A stretch of 17,268 nucleotides of DNA from an uncultured Bacilli bacterium. GTDB taxonomy: Bacteria; Bacillota_I; Bacilli_A; RF39; UBA660. The notes beneath the pieces are model-generated. The model worked only from the letters and a program-made list of their open reading frames with translations, was not told the origin of the DNA and ran no database searches. Location of the stretch: NCBI GenBank assembly GCA_947631525.1, contig CANRLQ010000010.1, positions 1 through 17,268 on the forward strand, read 5' to 3'. Both the position numbers and the translations under genes were made by a program. Shown here one piece after another: positions 1-6,823 of the stretch (position 1 is its first letter; every line of letters begins with the position of its first letter).

Positions 1-473
1 TATATATAGTTACCTTTAATAATAACTCTGAAAGTGGATATACTGTTGTTTCTAATGGTGTAATACCTTTATCTAGAAAGGAAGTTGATAATACAAATAT
101 TTGTACAGTTACTCCAACTAATACCATAGTATTTAATAAAGATGGTGTTTATAAAATCCAATTTATTGTAAATGTTTATGTAGATCCAAATAGTATTATC
201 AATCCTAAAAATAATGTCATTGCAATTGGTTTTAAAAAAATAAATGAAGAAATTGTTTATGCGGGTGGTAGTTCATATTATGGGTCACAATCAACAGTAC
301 CAATAATTGGTCAAGGAATATTTTTAATAGCAAATCATGAAACAGAAGAAATGCATCTAGTTAATATGTCAAAAAATTCTATAACTTTAAATACACCATT
401 TTTAGATAATACTACTTCAAGTTCATACATTGTAAATCCCGTTGTAACAATAATTATTGAATATTTAGGATAA
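1..473 (+). CDS. C-terminal jelly-roll (C1q/TNF/BclA-like) domain of a surface protein, 5' truncated
   Basis: The frame is open from the window edge (codons in phase from position 3) to a TAA at 471-473, giving about 156 residues of a C-terminus; the start lies outside. The visible part is rich in beta-prone and Asn/Ser/Thr residues. It has the layout of the trimeric jelly-roll domains that end collagen-like exosporium proteins such as BclA: an early Thr-rich strand, a 'DGVYKIQFIVNV' strand near residue 55, then an 'IPIIGQGIFLIANHETEEMH' type strand and a hydrophobic last strand ending in EYLG. No Gly-X-Thr collagen repeats fall inside the window, so the collagen stalk is inferred. The next gene, 15 bp on, encodes a glycosyltransferase, which fits a glycosylated spore-surface protein. 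The fold assignment rests on pattern only; a phage tail or other C1q-like protein is the main alternative. Confidence 0.55.
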   Translation, partial: YIVTFNNNSESGYTVVSNGVIPLSRKEVDNTNICTVTPTNTIVFNKDGVYKIQFIVNVYVDPNSIINPKNNVIAIGFKKINEEIVYAGGSSYYGSQSTVPIIGQGIFLIANHETEEMHLVNMSKNSITLNTPFLDNTTSSSYIVNPVVTIIIEYLG

Positions 474-488
474 ATAGGAGATGAAAGA

Positions 489-1565
489 ATGAAAAAGTAT
501 AAAATATGTGCATATGCTATAAGCAAGAATGAAGAAAAGTTTGTTGACAGATTTATGGACTCTTTAAAAGAAGTTGATGAGGTATATGTACTTGATACAG
601 GTTCTACAGATAATACTGTTAAAAAATTAAAAAAAAGAGGAGCAATTGTTAAACAAAAAATAATTGATCCTTGGAGATTTGATGTTGCTCGTAATGAATC
701 TTTAAAAATGATTCCAGAAGACTATGATATATGTATTTGTATAGATTTAGATGAAGTTATTGAACCAGGTTTTGTAGAAAAAATACAAAATATTTGGACT
801 AATGATACAACAAGATTAAGATATAATTATAATTGGCGATTGGATAAAGATAATAATCCACTAGTAAATTTTTATATAGAAAAAATTCATTCTAGAAAAA
901 ATTATGAATGGATATATCCTGTTCATGAAGTATTAAATTATTTGGGTAAACAAGAAAAATTTATTACCACTGATGATATAACGGTAAATCATTATCCTGA
1001 TGATAACAAATCAAGATCTAGTTATTTACCACTTTTAGAATTATCAGTTAAGGAAAATCCTACAAATGATAGAAATATGCATTATTTAGGAAGAGAATAC
1101 ATGTATTATGGTCGATGGAATGAATGTATAGATACATTAATAAAACATTTAAAATTAGAAAGTGCTAAATGGAGAGATGAGAGATGTGCATCAATGCGTT
1201 TTATAGCAAGATCATATCAAAATTTAGAAAGATATGATGAAGCTAAAATGTGGCTTATTAAAGCAATAAACGAAGCACCTTATTTAAGAGATCCATATAT
1301 GGAAATGGCTTTACTTGAATATAGATTAAATAATTATGATAATGTTATAGATTATTGCAATAAAGCATTACAAATAAAAAAACACCCAAAAACATATATA
1401 AATGAAGTATTTAGTTTTGATAATACGGTTTATGATTTATTATCAATATCATATTATTTAAAAGGAAATAAACAAAAAGCTATAGAAAATGTAAATAAAG
1501 CATTGGAATACAAACCAGATGATGAAAGACTTTTAAATAATAAACAAATATTTGAAAAGGATTAA
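489..1565 (+). CDS. Family 2 glycosyltransferase with C-terminal TPR repeats (SunS/SgtA type)
   Basis: The 358-residue protein is predicted to be cytoplasmic and to transfer a sugar from a nucleotide donor to a protein acceptor. Residues 1-150 are a GT-A domain: an 'ISKNEE' start near 11-16, the DTGSTDNT donor loop at 36-43, an 'ARNE' motif near 67-70 and the metal-binding DLDE at 86-89. From about residue 190 to the end there are helical TPR-like repeats, several ending in the typical 'A..W..KAI...P' or 'KALEYKPDD' pattern. This GT2-TPR arrangement is that of SunS, the S-glycosyltransferase of sublancin, and of glycosyltransferases beside bclA genes in Clostridioides difficile. It has a short RBS (AGGAG near 476-480), no promoter of its own, and lies 15 bp after the jelly-roll surface gene, so the two are probably one operon and the upstream protein a likely acceptor. 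The acceptor and sugar are inferred. Confidence 0.8.
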   Translation: MKKYKICAYAISKNEEKFVDRFMDSLKEVDEVYVLDTGSTDNTVKKLKKRGAIVKQKIIDPWRFDVARNESLKMIPEDYDICICIDLDEVIEPGFVEKIQNIWTNDTTRLRYNYNWRLDKDNNPLVNFYIEKIHSRKNYEWIYPVHEVLNYLGKQEKFITTDDITVNHYPDDNKSRSSYLPLLELSVKENPTNDRNMHYLGREYMYYGRWNECIDTLIKHLKLESAKWRDERCASMRFIARSYQNLERYDEAKMWLIKAINEAPYLRDPYMEMALLEYRLNNYDNVIDYCNKALQIKKHPKTYINEVFSFDNTVYDLLSISYYLKGNKQKAIENVNKALEYKPDDERLLNNKQIFEKD

Positions 1566-1574
1566 CTCCTTTTT
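1555..1574 (+). terminator. Compact intrinsic terminator after the glycosyltransferase gene
   Basis: A 7-bp stem, AAAAGGA (1555-1561) with TCCTTTT (1567-1573), closes a 5-base loop and runs into a short T tract. The stop codon of the glycosyltransferase gene (1563-1565) lies in the loop. The stem is A-T-rich and therefore weak. The thiI -35 box begins at 1577. Confidence 0.5.
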
Positions 1575-1576
1575 AT

Positions 1577-1605
1577 TTGCACTTAAAAATAAAATAATGT
1601 ATAAT
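1577..1605 (+). promoter_or_regulatory. SigA-type promoter of thiI
   Basis: TTGCAC (1577-1582), a 17-base spacer, then a perfect TATAAT (1600-1605). The RBS AAGGTGA starts only six bases after the -10 box (1611-1617), so the predicted transcript begins at or next to the RBS with almost no leader. Confidence 0.8.
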
Positions 1606-1621
1606 CAAAAAAGGTGATTTG

Positions 1622-2797
1622 ATGGAAAAACTAATAATGATAAAATATGGGGAATTAACTACTAAAAAAGCTAATAGAAAAATTTTTATAAATATGCTTG
1701 AAAATAATATTAAAAAAATTCTAAAAAATATTGATTATCAAATAAGTAAAGATCGAGTTAGAATGTATATAACTTGTGATAATAAAAATTTAAATATAAT
1801 TGTTAGTAAATTACAAAAAATTTTTGGAATTCATAGTATAGTAGTTGCTCATAAAGTAAATACTAATATAGATGAAATAAAAACAAAATGTTTAGAAATT
1901 TGTAATAAAGAATCAAAAACATTTAAAGTAAATACTAAAAGAGCAGATAAATCATTTGAAATACATAGTATGGATTTTAATAATATAATAGGTGGTTATA
2001 TTTTAAAAAATACTAATTTAAAAGTAGATGTTCACAATCCTGATTTTATGATAAATATTGAAATTAGAAAAGAAGGAACATTTATTTATACAAATGAATT
2101 AAAAGGAATTGGTGGTTATCCTGTTGGAATACAAGGAAAAGGTTTATTAATGCTAAGTGGTGGAATTGATTCTCCAGTTGCGGGATATTTAAGTTTAAAA
2201 AGAGGAGTAGATTTAGAATGCTTATATTTTGAATCTCCTCCACATACTAGTGTTGAAGCCAAAAATAAAGTTTTAAAATTAGCTAGTATAATCAATGAAT
2301 ATTCAGGAAATATTAAAGTAAATATTGTTCCTTTTACAGAAATACAAGAAGCTATTTATAAAAATTGTCCTGATAGTTATATTATTACCATAATGCGAAG
2401 AATGATGTATAGAATTGCTGAAAAAATTTGTTTAAAGAATAAATTAAAAGTTATAATTAATGGTGAAAGTATAGGTCAAGTAGCAAGTCAAACTTTGACA
2501 AGTATTGGTGTTATAAATAGTGTTACTAATATGCCTATTATTAGACCTGTTGCTTGTATGGATAAATTAGAAATAATAGAAATTGCTAATAAAATAGGAA
2601 CTTATGAAACAAGTATTTTACCTTATGAAGATTGTTGTACTATTTTTTTACCAAAACATCCAGTTATTAATCCTGATTTAGATAAAGCAATTCGTTATGA
2701 AAATAGTTTTGATTATGAAATATTAATTGATAAATGTATAGATAATATAGAAGTTATTTCAAATTACGAAACAAATGAATTTGATAGTTATCTATAA
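1622..2797 (+). CDS. thiI: tRNA uracil 4-sulfurtransferase ThiI (no rhodanese domain)
   Basis: This 391-residue cytoplasmic enzyme adenylates U8 of tRNA and replaces its oxygen with sulfur to give 4-thiouridine; in some bacteria it also feeds thiazole synthesis. It has an N-terminal ferredoxin-like and THUMP region to about residue 165, then a PP-loop ATP-pyrophosphatase domain with SGGIDS at 179-184. Near the C-terminus is the conserved 'PYEDCCTIFLPKHP' segment with Cys338 and Cys339, one of which should correspond to the catalytic Cys of the PP-loop domain. The E. coli-type C-terminal rhodanese domain is absent, as in Bacillus ThiI, which takes sulfur directly from a dedicated cysteine desulfurase; no desulfurase gene lies in this window. 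I chose the ATG at 1622 because it sits four bases after AAGGTGA like other genes here; an in-frame TTG directly before it (1619) would be too close. Confidence 0.95.
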   Translation: MEKLIMIKYGELTTKKANRKIFINMLENNIKKILKNIDYQISKDRVRMYITCDNKNLNIIVSKLQKIFGIHSIVVAHKVNTNIDEIKTKCLEICNKESKTFKVNTKRADKSFEIHSMDFNNIIGGYILKNTNLKVDVHNPDFMINIEIRKEGTFIYTNELKGIGGYPVGIQGKGLLMLSGGIDSPVAGYLSLKRGVDLECLYFESPPHTSVEAKNKVLKLASIINEYSGNIKVNIVPFTEIQEAIYKNCPDSYIITIMRRMMYRIAEKICLKNKLKVIINGESIGQVASQTLTSIGVINSVTNMPIIRPVACMDKLEIIEIANKIGTYETSILPYEDCCTIFLPKHPVINPDLDKAIRYENSFDYEILIDKCIDNIEVISNYETNEFDSYL

Positions 2798-2820
2798 CCA
2801 AATATTGGTATTAAAAAAAA

Positions 2821-2850
2821 TGTATTAAATTACCTTTTGTACACATGATA
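2821..2850 (+). promoter_or_regulatory. Candidate SigG (forespore) promoter of the first SASP gene
   Basis: TGTATT (2821-2826), a 17-base spacer, then CATGATA (2844-2850). This fits the forespore SigG pattern (-35 like TGAATA, -10 like CATNNTA), and SASP genes are classic SigG targets. The RBS GGAGGTG follows at 2861. Matching is by eye only. Confidence 0.55.
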
Positions 2851-2873
2851 TAAATGTACAGGAGGTGAAAACA

Positions 2874-3080
2874 ATGAAAAACTCTACAAATAAAATGGTA
2901 GTTCCAGGAGCTAAACAAGCTATTGATAAAATGAAATATGAAATAGCTAGTGAATTAGGTGTTAATATGGGACCAGATGCTACTAGCCGTGCTAACGGAT
3001 CTGTAGGTGGTGAAATCACTAGAAGATTAGTACAAATGGGAGAACAACACTTAGGTGGAATGAATTACCAATCAAAATAA
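2874..3080 (+). CDS. Alpha/beta-type small acid-soluble spore protein (first copy)
   Basis: The 68-residue protein should coat and protect DNA in the dormant spore and be degraded at germination by the Gpr protease. Both family signatures are present: '[10 protein letters not shown]' near residues 22-31, which includes the Glu-Leu region cut by Gpr, and '[16 protein letters not shown]' in the second half. Length is normal for the family (60-75 residues). The ATG at 2874 is preferred over an in-frame GTG at 2865 because that GTG is part of the RBS GGAGGTG (2861-2867). It has its own likely SigG promoter and a strong terminator, so it is probably monocistronic. A paralogue lies at 4780-4974. 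Confidence 0.95.
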   Translation: MKNSTNKMVVPGAKQAIDKMKYEIASELGVNMGPDATSRANGSVGGEITRRLVQMGEQHLGGMNYQSK

Positions 3081-3094
3081 GTTTAATAGAAATG

Positions 3095-3119
3095 GACAGT
3101 CATGGCACTGTCTTTTTTT
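3095..3119 (+). terminator. Intrinsic terminator of the first SASP gene
   Basis: Stem GACAGT (3095-3100) with ACTGTC (3107-3112), a 6-base loop, followed directly by seven T (3113-3119). Confidence 0.85.
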
Positions 3120-3144
3120 AGTTTACATATTAAGTGTAAACTAA
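3118..3144. repeat. 10-bp inverted repeat upstream of the HD-GYP gene
   Basis: TTAGTTTACA (3118-3127) and TGTAAACTAA (3135-3144) are perfect reverse complements separated by seven bases. No T tract follows on either strand, so it is not an obvious terminator. It ends ten bases before the -35 box of the HD-GYP promoter, a position where an operator could lie. Confidence 0.6.
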
Positions 3145-3153
3145 GTTAAAATT

Positions 3154-3183
3154 TTGTTTAAATACTTAATATTATGGTAAAAT
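3154..3183 (+). promoter_or_regulatory. SigA-type promoter of the HD-GYP gene
   Basis: TTGTTT (3154-3159), an 18-base spacer, then TAAAAT (3178-3183). AGGTGA (3190-3195) starts six bases after the -10 box. Confidence 0.6.
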
Positions 3184-3199
3184 AATAATAGGTGATACT

Positions 3200-4276
3200 A
3201 TGAATAATATGTTAATATCAAAATTAGTGATGGATGATATTTGCAAAAATGAAAGTGATGTATATCAAGTTGCTTTTTATAATATTCATAATTTTGAAAT
3301 AGAAAAGAAAATATGTCTTAATATTGAAACAAACAATTGTAATAAATTTAGAATAAATGATTTGAATTGGTTAAAAGATCAAGAACCGTTATTTTTGCCA
3401 GATGTTTTAATAATTAGACCTGATGAAGTATTAACTGTTGAAGAACAAGAATTATTAAAAAACTTAAATATAAAAGTACGTTATGTAAATGAAAATATTT
3501 TAACAAATGATAAAATTTTTGAAGAAAAAATTAATGAAATAGAAAGAACTATTTATAAATCAAAAACTTTAAAATATTTTAAAATAGAAAAAGATTTAAT
3601 TAATTCTATAGAAGTTAAATATTCAAACGATATAAAAAATAACGAGCAATTAACTAATAAGTTAATACAAGAATTACTTAAATTAATTAAGGATAAAGAC
3701 GATGTTACTTATCAACACGTAAGAAATGTAAGCTCATATGTAGATTTATTTGTAGATGGTATGCCAGATAAGGCTAAATTAAATCCTGAACAAATTAATT
3801 TTTTAAAAAAAGCAGCTCTTGTCCATGATATAGGTAAATTAACTATTCCAAACCAAATTTTAAGGAAAAAAGAAGGTTTAGATGATAATGAGTATCATGA
3901 TATGAAAAAACATGTTAGTGAGAATGCTTATCTGTTTAATAATAAACTCATGAATGATTTTAAAGATGTAGCTCTATGTCATCATGAAAGATATGATGGT
4001 AAAGGATATCCAAAAGGATTAAAGGGAGAACAAATTCCATATTATGCAAGAATAATATCTGTTATTGATGCTTTTGAAGCTATGACAGGGAAAAGAGAAT
4101 ATGTAAAAAAGCAAAGACAAAGAAGTTTAGAAGAAGTTTTAAATATCTTAAAAGAAAATGCTGGTACACAATTTGATCCAGAAATAGTTGATTATTTTAT
4201 AAATGGAATAATGAAAAATCCTGAATTTCAAGAAAGTTTAACAGAAGAAAAAGGAGGAATATTAAAATGTATTTAG
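3200..4276 (+). CDS. HD-GYP domain protein, probable cyclic-dinucleotide phosphodiesterase
   Basis: The 358-residue protein has a C-terminal HD-GYP domain (about residues 160-345) of the kind that hydrolyses cyclic di-GMP. Visible metal-site and signature motifs are His173, the HDIGK motif with His209-Asp210, 'HHERYDGKGYP' at 261-271 (the GYP element at 269-271), a 'DAFEAMT' helix and 'GTQFDPEIV' near the end. In many family members the helix reads DAFDAM, so the Glu is a small difference. The N-terminal 150 residues match no sensor domain that I recognise; no membrane segment is seen, so it is probably cytoplasmic. The gene has its own promoter and overlaps the next gene by ten bases. SASP genes stand on both sides, which is suggestive of, but does not prove, a link with sporulation. 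No diguanylate cyclase (GGDEF) gene is in the window. Confidence 0.88.
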   Translation: MNNMLISKLVMDDICKNESDVYQVAFYNIHNFEIEKKICLNIETNNCNKFRINDLNWLKDQEPLFLPDVLIIRPDEVLTVEEQELLKNLNIKVRYVNENILTNDKIFEEKINEIERTIYKSKTLKYFKIEKDLINSIEVKYSNDIKNNEQLTNKLIQELLKLIKDKDDVTYQHVRNVSSYVDLFVDGMPDKAKLNPEQINFLKKAALVHDIGKLTIPNQILRKKEGLDDNEYHDMKKHVSENAYLFNNKLMNDFKDVALCHHERYDGKGYPKGLKGEQIPYYARIISVIDAFEAMTGKREYVKKQRQRSLEEVLNILKENAGTQFDPEIVDYFINGIMKNPEFQESLTEEKGGILKCI

Positions 4277-4716
4277 ATGTAGTAGATAAAATTTTTGATC
4301 AAGATGTACCAAGTATTATAAAAAATTATATAGAATTATATGGTATTTTAGACTTAAAGCAAATAAATTTATTAAAACAATTATTTGAAAAAATAGATAA
4401 ATTTGAATTAGAGGAAACTAATGTTATTACAGATGGATTAATTACAGATGGTTTAGTTATGATACCAAAAACAAAAGAAAATCAACAAATATTAGATGAA
4501 ACACAAATAAATAATTACATTAATAAGTTAATGAAAAATATTGATAATATACAAGATGGTTATTACCTTAAAAGCCTTGTAACATTAATTAAACAAATAA
4601 ATTATATTGATTATGAGGAACAAGTAATATTAAACTTTTTGTTTTATGAATTAAATGTTGGTACTAAAAAAATAGAATTAGTAGATGATGAGCAGGAAAA
4701 ATTTAGAATAATATAG
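4267..4716 (+). CDS. Unknown protein translationally coupled to the HD-GYP gene
   Basis: I do not recognise this 149-residue acidic, helix-rich protein. It has no signal peptide, membrane segment or cysteine. Its ATG at 4267 lies inside the last codons of the HD-GYP gene (stop at 4274-4276), and its RBS AAGGAGG (4251-4257) lies within that gene, so the two are very likely translated together. The middle contains an in-frame tandem repeat 'ITDGLITDGL' from a 15-bp duplication. The coupling suggests a partner or modulator of the phosphodiesterase, but that is inference. Confidence 0.75.
   Translation: MYLDVVDKIFDQDVPSIIKNYIELYGILDLKQINLLKQLFEKIDKFELEETNVITDGLITDGLVMIPKTKENQQILDETQINNYINKLMKNIDNIQDGYYLKSLVTLIKQINYIDYEEQVILNFLFYELNVGTKKIELVDDEQEKFRII
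4426..4455 (+). repeat. 15-bp in-frame tandem duplication
   Basis: ATTACAGATGGATTA (4426-4440) is followed immediately by ATTACAGATGGTTTA (4441-4455), one base different. Each copy encodes ITDGL, so the reading frame is preserved. Confidence 0.85.
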
Positions 4717-4779
4717 AAAAAATTACCACTTATTATTACACTATTTATGGTTAGAATAATAATACAAGGTGGTGATATT

Positions 4780-4974
4780 ATGAGTAATAAAAGTTCATAT
4801 AACAAATTAGTTGTTCCAGGAGCTAAGCAAGCTTTAGAACAAATGAAATATGAAATAGCAAAAGAGTTAGGTGTAACTCTAGGTGCTGATACAAGTTCAA
4901 GAATGAATGGTTCAGTTGGTGGAATGATGACAAAAAGATTAGTTGAACTAGGTGAACAAAATTTAAACAGATAG
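4780..4974 (+). CDS. Alpha/beta-type small acid-soluble spore protein (second copy)
   Basis: The 64-residue spore DNA-binding protein is a clear paralogue of the one at 2874-3080, sharing '[20 protein letters not shown]' type sequence, the Gpr-site region 'AKELGVTLG', and '[20 protein letters not shown]'. The ATG at 4780 follows a good RBS (AAGGTGGTGA, 4766-4774) at normal spacing; an in-frame ATG at 4747 would place the RBS inside the coding region and add 11 residues foreign to the family. I see no convincing SigG promoter in the 63 bp upstream, so expression may come from a diverged promoter or by read-through. The TAG stop is part of the terminator stem. Confidence 0.95.
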   Translation: MSNKSSYNKLVVPGAKQALEQMKYEIAKELGVTLGADTSSRMNGSVGGMMTKRLVELGEQNLNR

Positions 4975-4990
4975 TTTTCTATCTGTTTTT
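4965..4990 (+). terminator. Intrinsic terminator of the second SASP gene
   Basis: AAACAGATAG (4965-4974) pairs with CTATCTGTTT (4979-4988) around a TTTT loop, and the 3' arm runs into five T (4986-4990). The gene's TAG stop (4972-4974) is in the 5' arm. Confidence 0.85.
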
Positions 4991-4991
4991 A

Positions 4992-5020
4992 TTGCATTTT
5001 CTTTCTTTTTATTATAAAAT
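4992..5020 (+). promoter_or_regulatory. SigA-type promoter of the prepilin-like gene
   Basis: TTGCAT (4992-4997), a 17-base spacer, then TAAAAT (5015-5020). A second -10-like TAGAAT lies at 5029-5034, nearer the RBS AAGGTG (5037-5042), but has a poor -35. Confidence 0.6.
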
Positions 5021-5047
5021 ATTCATAGTAGAATAGAAGGTGTTGAT

Positions 5048-5935
5048 ATGAGGATAGATAATAAAGGTTTTATAGCCTCTGGTATACTATATACGTTATT
5101 ATTATTATTTTTAGTATTAATAATAAGTTTAATTTCAATGTTTTCTAGTCGAAAATTAATTTTAGATAGATTAAAGGATAATATATTAAATTCTACATAT
5201 AAAAAATATAACAATGGAGAAATTGTTTATTTTAATCCAACTACAGGTTTTAAATGTAGTTTAGAAGATTATAATAAAAATGTTGATGCCTCAGGTAATG
5301 TTATTGCAAGCAAAACAGGTACAAAAGAAGGATGCATGAAATGGTATGTTTTTAATGATAATGCTAAAGAAGCAAATGTTAATTTGATTCTTGATCATAA
5401 TACAACTTCTTTTGTTGAGTGGATATCACGAGATGACTATATAAATGAAGGTGGTTCATCAACAGAATATGGAAATAATAAAGGGTATGTAACCGTTAGT
5501 AATAAATTACAAACTGATACAGAACAGTGGATTGATGGTTTGGCACCAAGATTAATAAAAGCTGATGAAGTAGCTAAAATTACTTTAAATGTAAATTGGA
5601 AATCTTCATTAACTACTTCTAAAAATTTCTATTTTGATTCAAAGAAAAATGAACAATCATCTACATGTAATGGTGAAAATAATACAAATTGTAAGTATGG
5701 TTGGTTATATGATAATACATTAAATTGTAAAAAATACGGATGTAATAATGAAGTAAATGATACAAATGGTTATTGGACAACTTCTCGTGATATTTCGTCT
5801 ACAGATAAAGCTTGGGTTGTTAATAATGATAGTTCTTTAAATTCATATTCTGTAAGTATTAATAATAAGTATGGTGTTAGACCTGTTATATCCATTGAAA
5901 AAAGTAAAATTTATGAAAAAGAAGAAATAGAATAA
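5048..5935 (+). CDS. Membrane-anchored protein with prepilin-like N-terminus and GVRPVI-type C-terminal domain
   Basis: The 295-residue protein opens with a short basic leader, 'NKGF' at 5-8, and a hydrophobic helix at about 9-31, as in type IV prepilins cut between Gly7 and Phe8. The conserved Glu5 of mature pilins is absent (Gly is there), so it may be a minor pseudopilin or a simple signal anchor. The extracellular part has six cysteines (70, 96, 207, 215, 227, 232), which can form disulfides. It also has a block 'GCMKWYVFNDNA...LILDHNTT' (95-120), and near the end 'GYWTTSRD', 'KAWVV' and 'YGVRPVISI' (275-283). That last pattern recurs in uncharacterised surface domains of gut Firmicutes (DUF6273-like, from memory). 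No pilus assembly or prepilin peptidase gene is in the window. The gene stands alone with its own promoter and terminator. Binding partner and function are unknown. Confidence 0.75.
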   Translation: MRIDNKGFIASGILYTLLLLFLVLIISLISMFSSRKLILDRLKDNILNSTYKKYNNGEIVYFNPTTGFKCSLEDYNKNVDASGNVIASKTGTKEGCMKWYVFNDNAKEANVNLILDHNTTSFVEWISRDDYINEGGSSTEYGNNKGYVTVSNKLQTDTEQWIDGLAPRLIKADEVAKITLNVNWKSSLTTSKNFYFDSKKNEQSSTCNGENNTNCKYGWLYDNTLNCKKYGCNNEVNDTNGYWTTSRDISSTDKAWVVNNDSSLNSYSVSINNKYGVRPVISIEKSKIYEKEEIE

Positions 5936-5976
5936 TATATAGATAAAAGATAAATAATTTTAATATAAATAATGAC

Positions 5977-6001
5977 AAAAAGAACAAATAAGTTCTTTTT
6001 T
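5977..6001 (+). terminator. Intrinsic terminator after the prepilin-like gene
   Basis: AAAAAGAAC (5977-5985) pairs with GTTCTTTTT (5992-6000), 6-base loop, with the T run forming the 3' end. The symmetric A and T tracts could let it act on both strands. Confidence 0.75.
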
Positions 6002-6002
6002 C

Positions 6003-6031
6003 TTGCTACACAAACAAATGTATGTTAAAAT
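6003..6031 (+). promoter_or_regulatory. SigA-type promoter of recX
   Basis: TTGCTA (6003-6008), a 17-base spacer, then TAAAAT (6026-6031). AGGTGA (6038-6043) starts six bases after the -10 box. The promoter begins right after the preceding terminator. Confidence 0.7.
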
Positions 6032-6047
6032 AAAACTAGGTGATAAA

Positions 6048-6809
6048 ATGAAAATAACAAAAATAAAAAAACTTAGTAATGATAAATATAAAATAGAATT
6101 TGATAATCATGATAAATTAATAACATATGATAAAGTAATATTAAATAACAATCTTTTATTTGATAAAGAGGTAGATAATAAAAAATTAAATGATTTAATC
6201 ATAGAATCAGATTATTATTCTAATTATAATAAAGTAGTAAAATATATAAATATTAAAATTAGAAGTGAATTTGAGATAAATAAATATTTAGATAAAATAA
6301 TAGTAAATGAAAAAGATAAAAAAAATATAATAAAAGAATTAAAAAAACAAAATTTAATTAATGATAAAAATTTTGTAAAATCTTTTATTTCTGATAAAAT
6401 TCGTTTATCAACAATGGGACCTAATAAAATAAGACAAGAACTTTTAAAACATGAAATTAATTTAAATTTAATAAATGAAGAATTAAATAATTATGGGAAT
6501 GAAGATATAAGAGAAAAATTAAGAAAATTAATAATAAAAAAAATAAGACTTAATAATAAATATTCAAATTATATTTTAAAACAAAAATTATTAAATTATT
6601 TTTTAGAATTAGGTTACGATAATGAAGATATACTTGAAATAATAAATGAAAATTTATCTAGCAATGATTTATCAATTAAAAAAGAATATGAGTTACAAAA
6701 GAAAAAGTTATCTAAAAAATATAGTGGGGAACAGTTAGATTTTTATCTTTGTCAAAAGTTATATCAAAAAGGATTTACAAGAGAAGAAATAGAAAAAATA
6801 AGTGGATAA
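6048..6809 (+). CDS. recX: Regulatory protein RecX
   Basis: The 253-residue protein belongs to the RecX family, which binds RecA filaments and modulates strand exchange. Family features are the 'IKIRSEFEINKYL' helix (about 69-81, the R-S-E-x-E signature), 'LINDKNFVKSFISDKIR' (103-119), and 'GPNKIRQELLKHEI' (124-137), followed by further three-helix repeats to a C-terminal 'LYQKGFTREEIEKI'. The length fits the long Bacilli-type RecX (about 260 residues) and not the short proteobacterial form (about 150). I chose the ATG at 6048 because it follows AGGTGA at four bases; the in-frame ATG at 6021 lies within the promoter and upstream of that RBS. Lysine and asparagine are very frequent, in line with local base composition. 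recA is not in the window. The last three codons lie in a palindrome shared with prsA. Confidence 0.9.
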   Translation: MKITKIKKLSNDKYKIEFDNHDKLITYDKVILNNNLLFDKEVDNKKLNDLIIESDYYSNYNKVVKYINIKIRSEFEINKYLDKIIVNEKDKKNIIKELKKQNLINDKNFVKSFISDKIRLSTMGPNKIRQELLKHEINLNLINEELNNYGNEDIREKLRKLIIKKIRLNNKYSNYILKQKLLNYFLELGYDNEDILEIINENLSSNDLSIKKEYELQKKKLSKKYSGEQLDFYLCQKLYQKGFTREEIEKISG

Positions 6810-6823
6810 ATTATCCACTTATT
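6797..6823. terminator. Bidirectional terminator overlapping the 3' ends of recX and prsA
   Basis: AATAAGTGGATAA (6797-6809) and TTATCCACTTATT (6811-6823) are perfect reverse complements around one central base, giving 13-base arms. Both stop codons are inside (6807-6809 plus strand, 6811-6813 minus strand). Leaving the stem on the minus strand gives a T-rich run (complement of the A tract at 6792-6797), a good prsA terminator; on the plus strand the exit is TTGTTGTTT, weaker. Confidence 0.8.

Noticed and set aside
335..526. Minus-strand open frame of 63 codons across the end of the jelly-roll gene
   Set aside because: It lies opposite well-supported coding sequence and has no recognisable family; open frames on the opposite strand are common in A+T-rich DNA.
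1619..1621. TTG start for thiI one codon upstream
   Set aside because: It would leave only one base after AAGGTGA; the ATG at 1622 has the spacing used throughout the window.
2797..2809. Short inverted repeat ACCAA-ATA-TTGGT after thiI as a terminator
   Set aside because: Only five base pairs and followed by A residues on the plus strand, so no U tract would form.
2825..3019. Minus-strand open frame opposite the first SASP gene
   Set aside because: It is the complement of a certain SASP gene and its composition follows from that.
5023..5214. Minus-strand open frame opposite the start of the prepilin-like gene
   Set aside because: Shadow of the plus-strand gene; no supported start or family.
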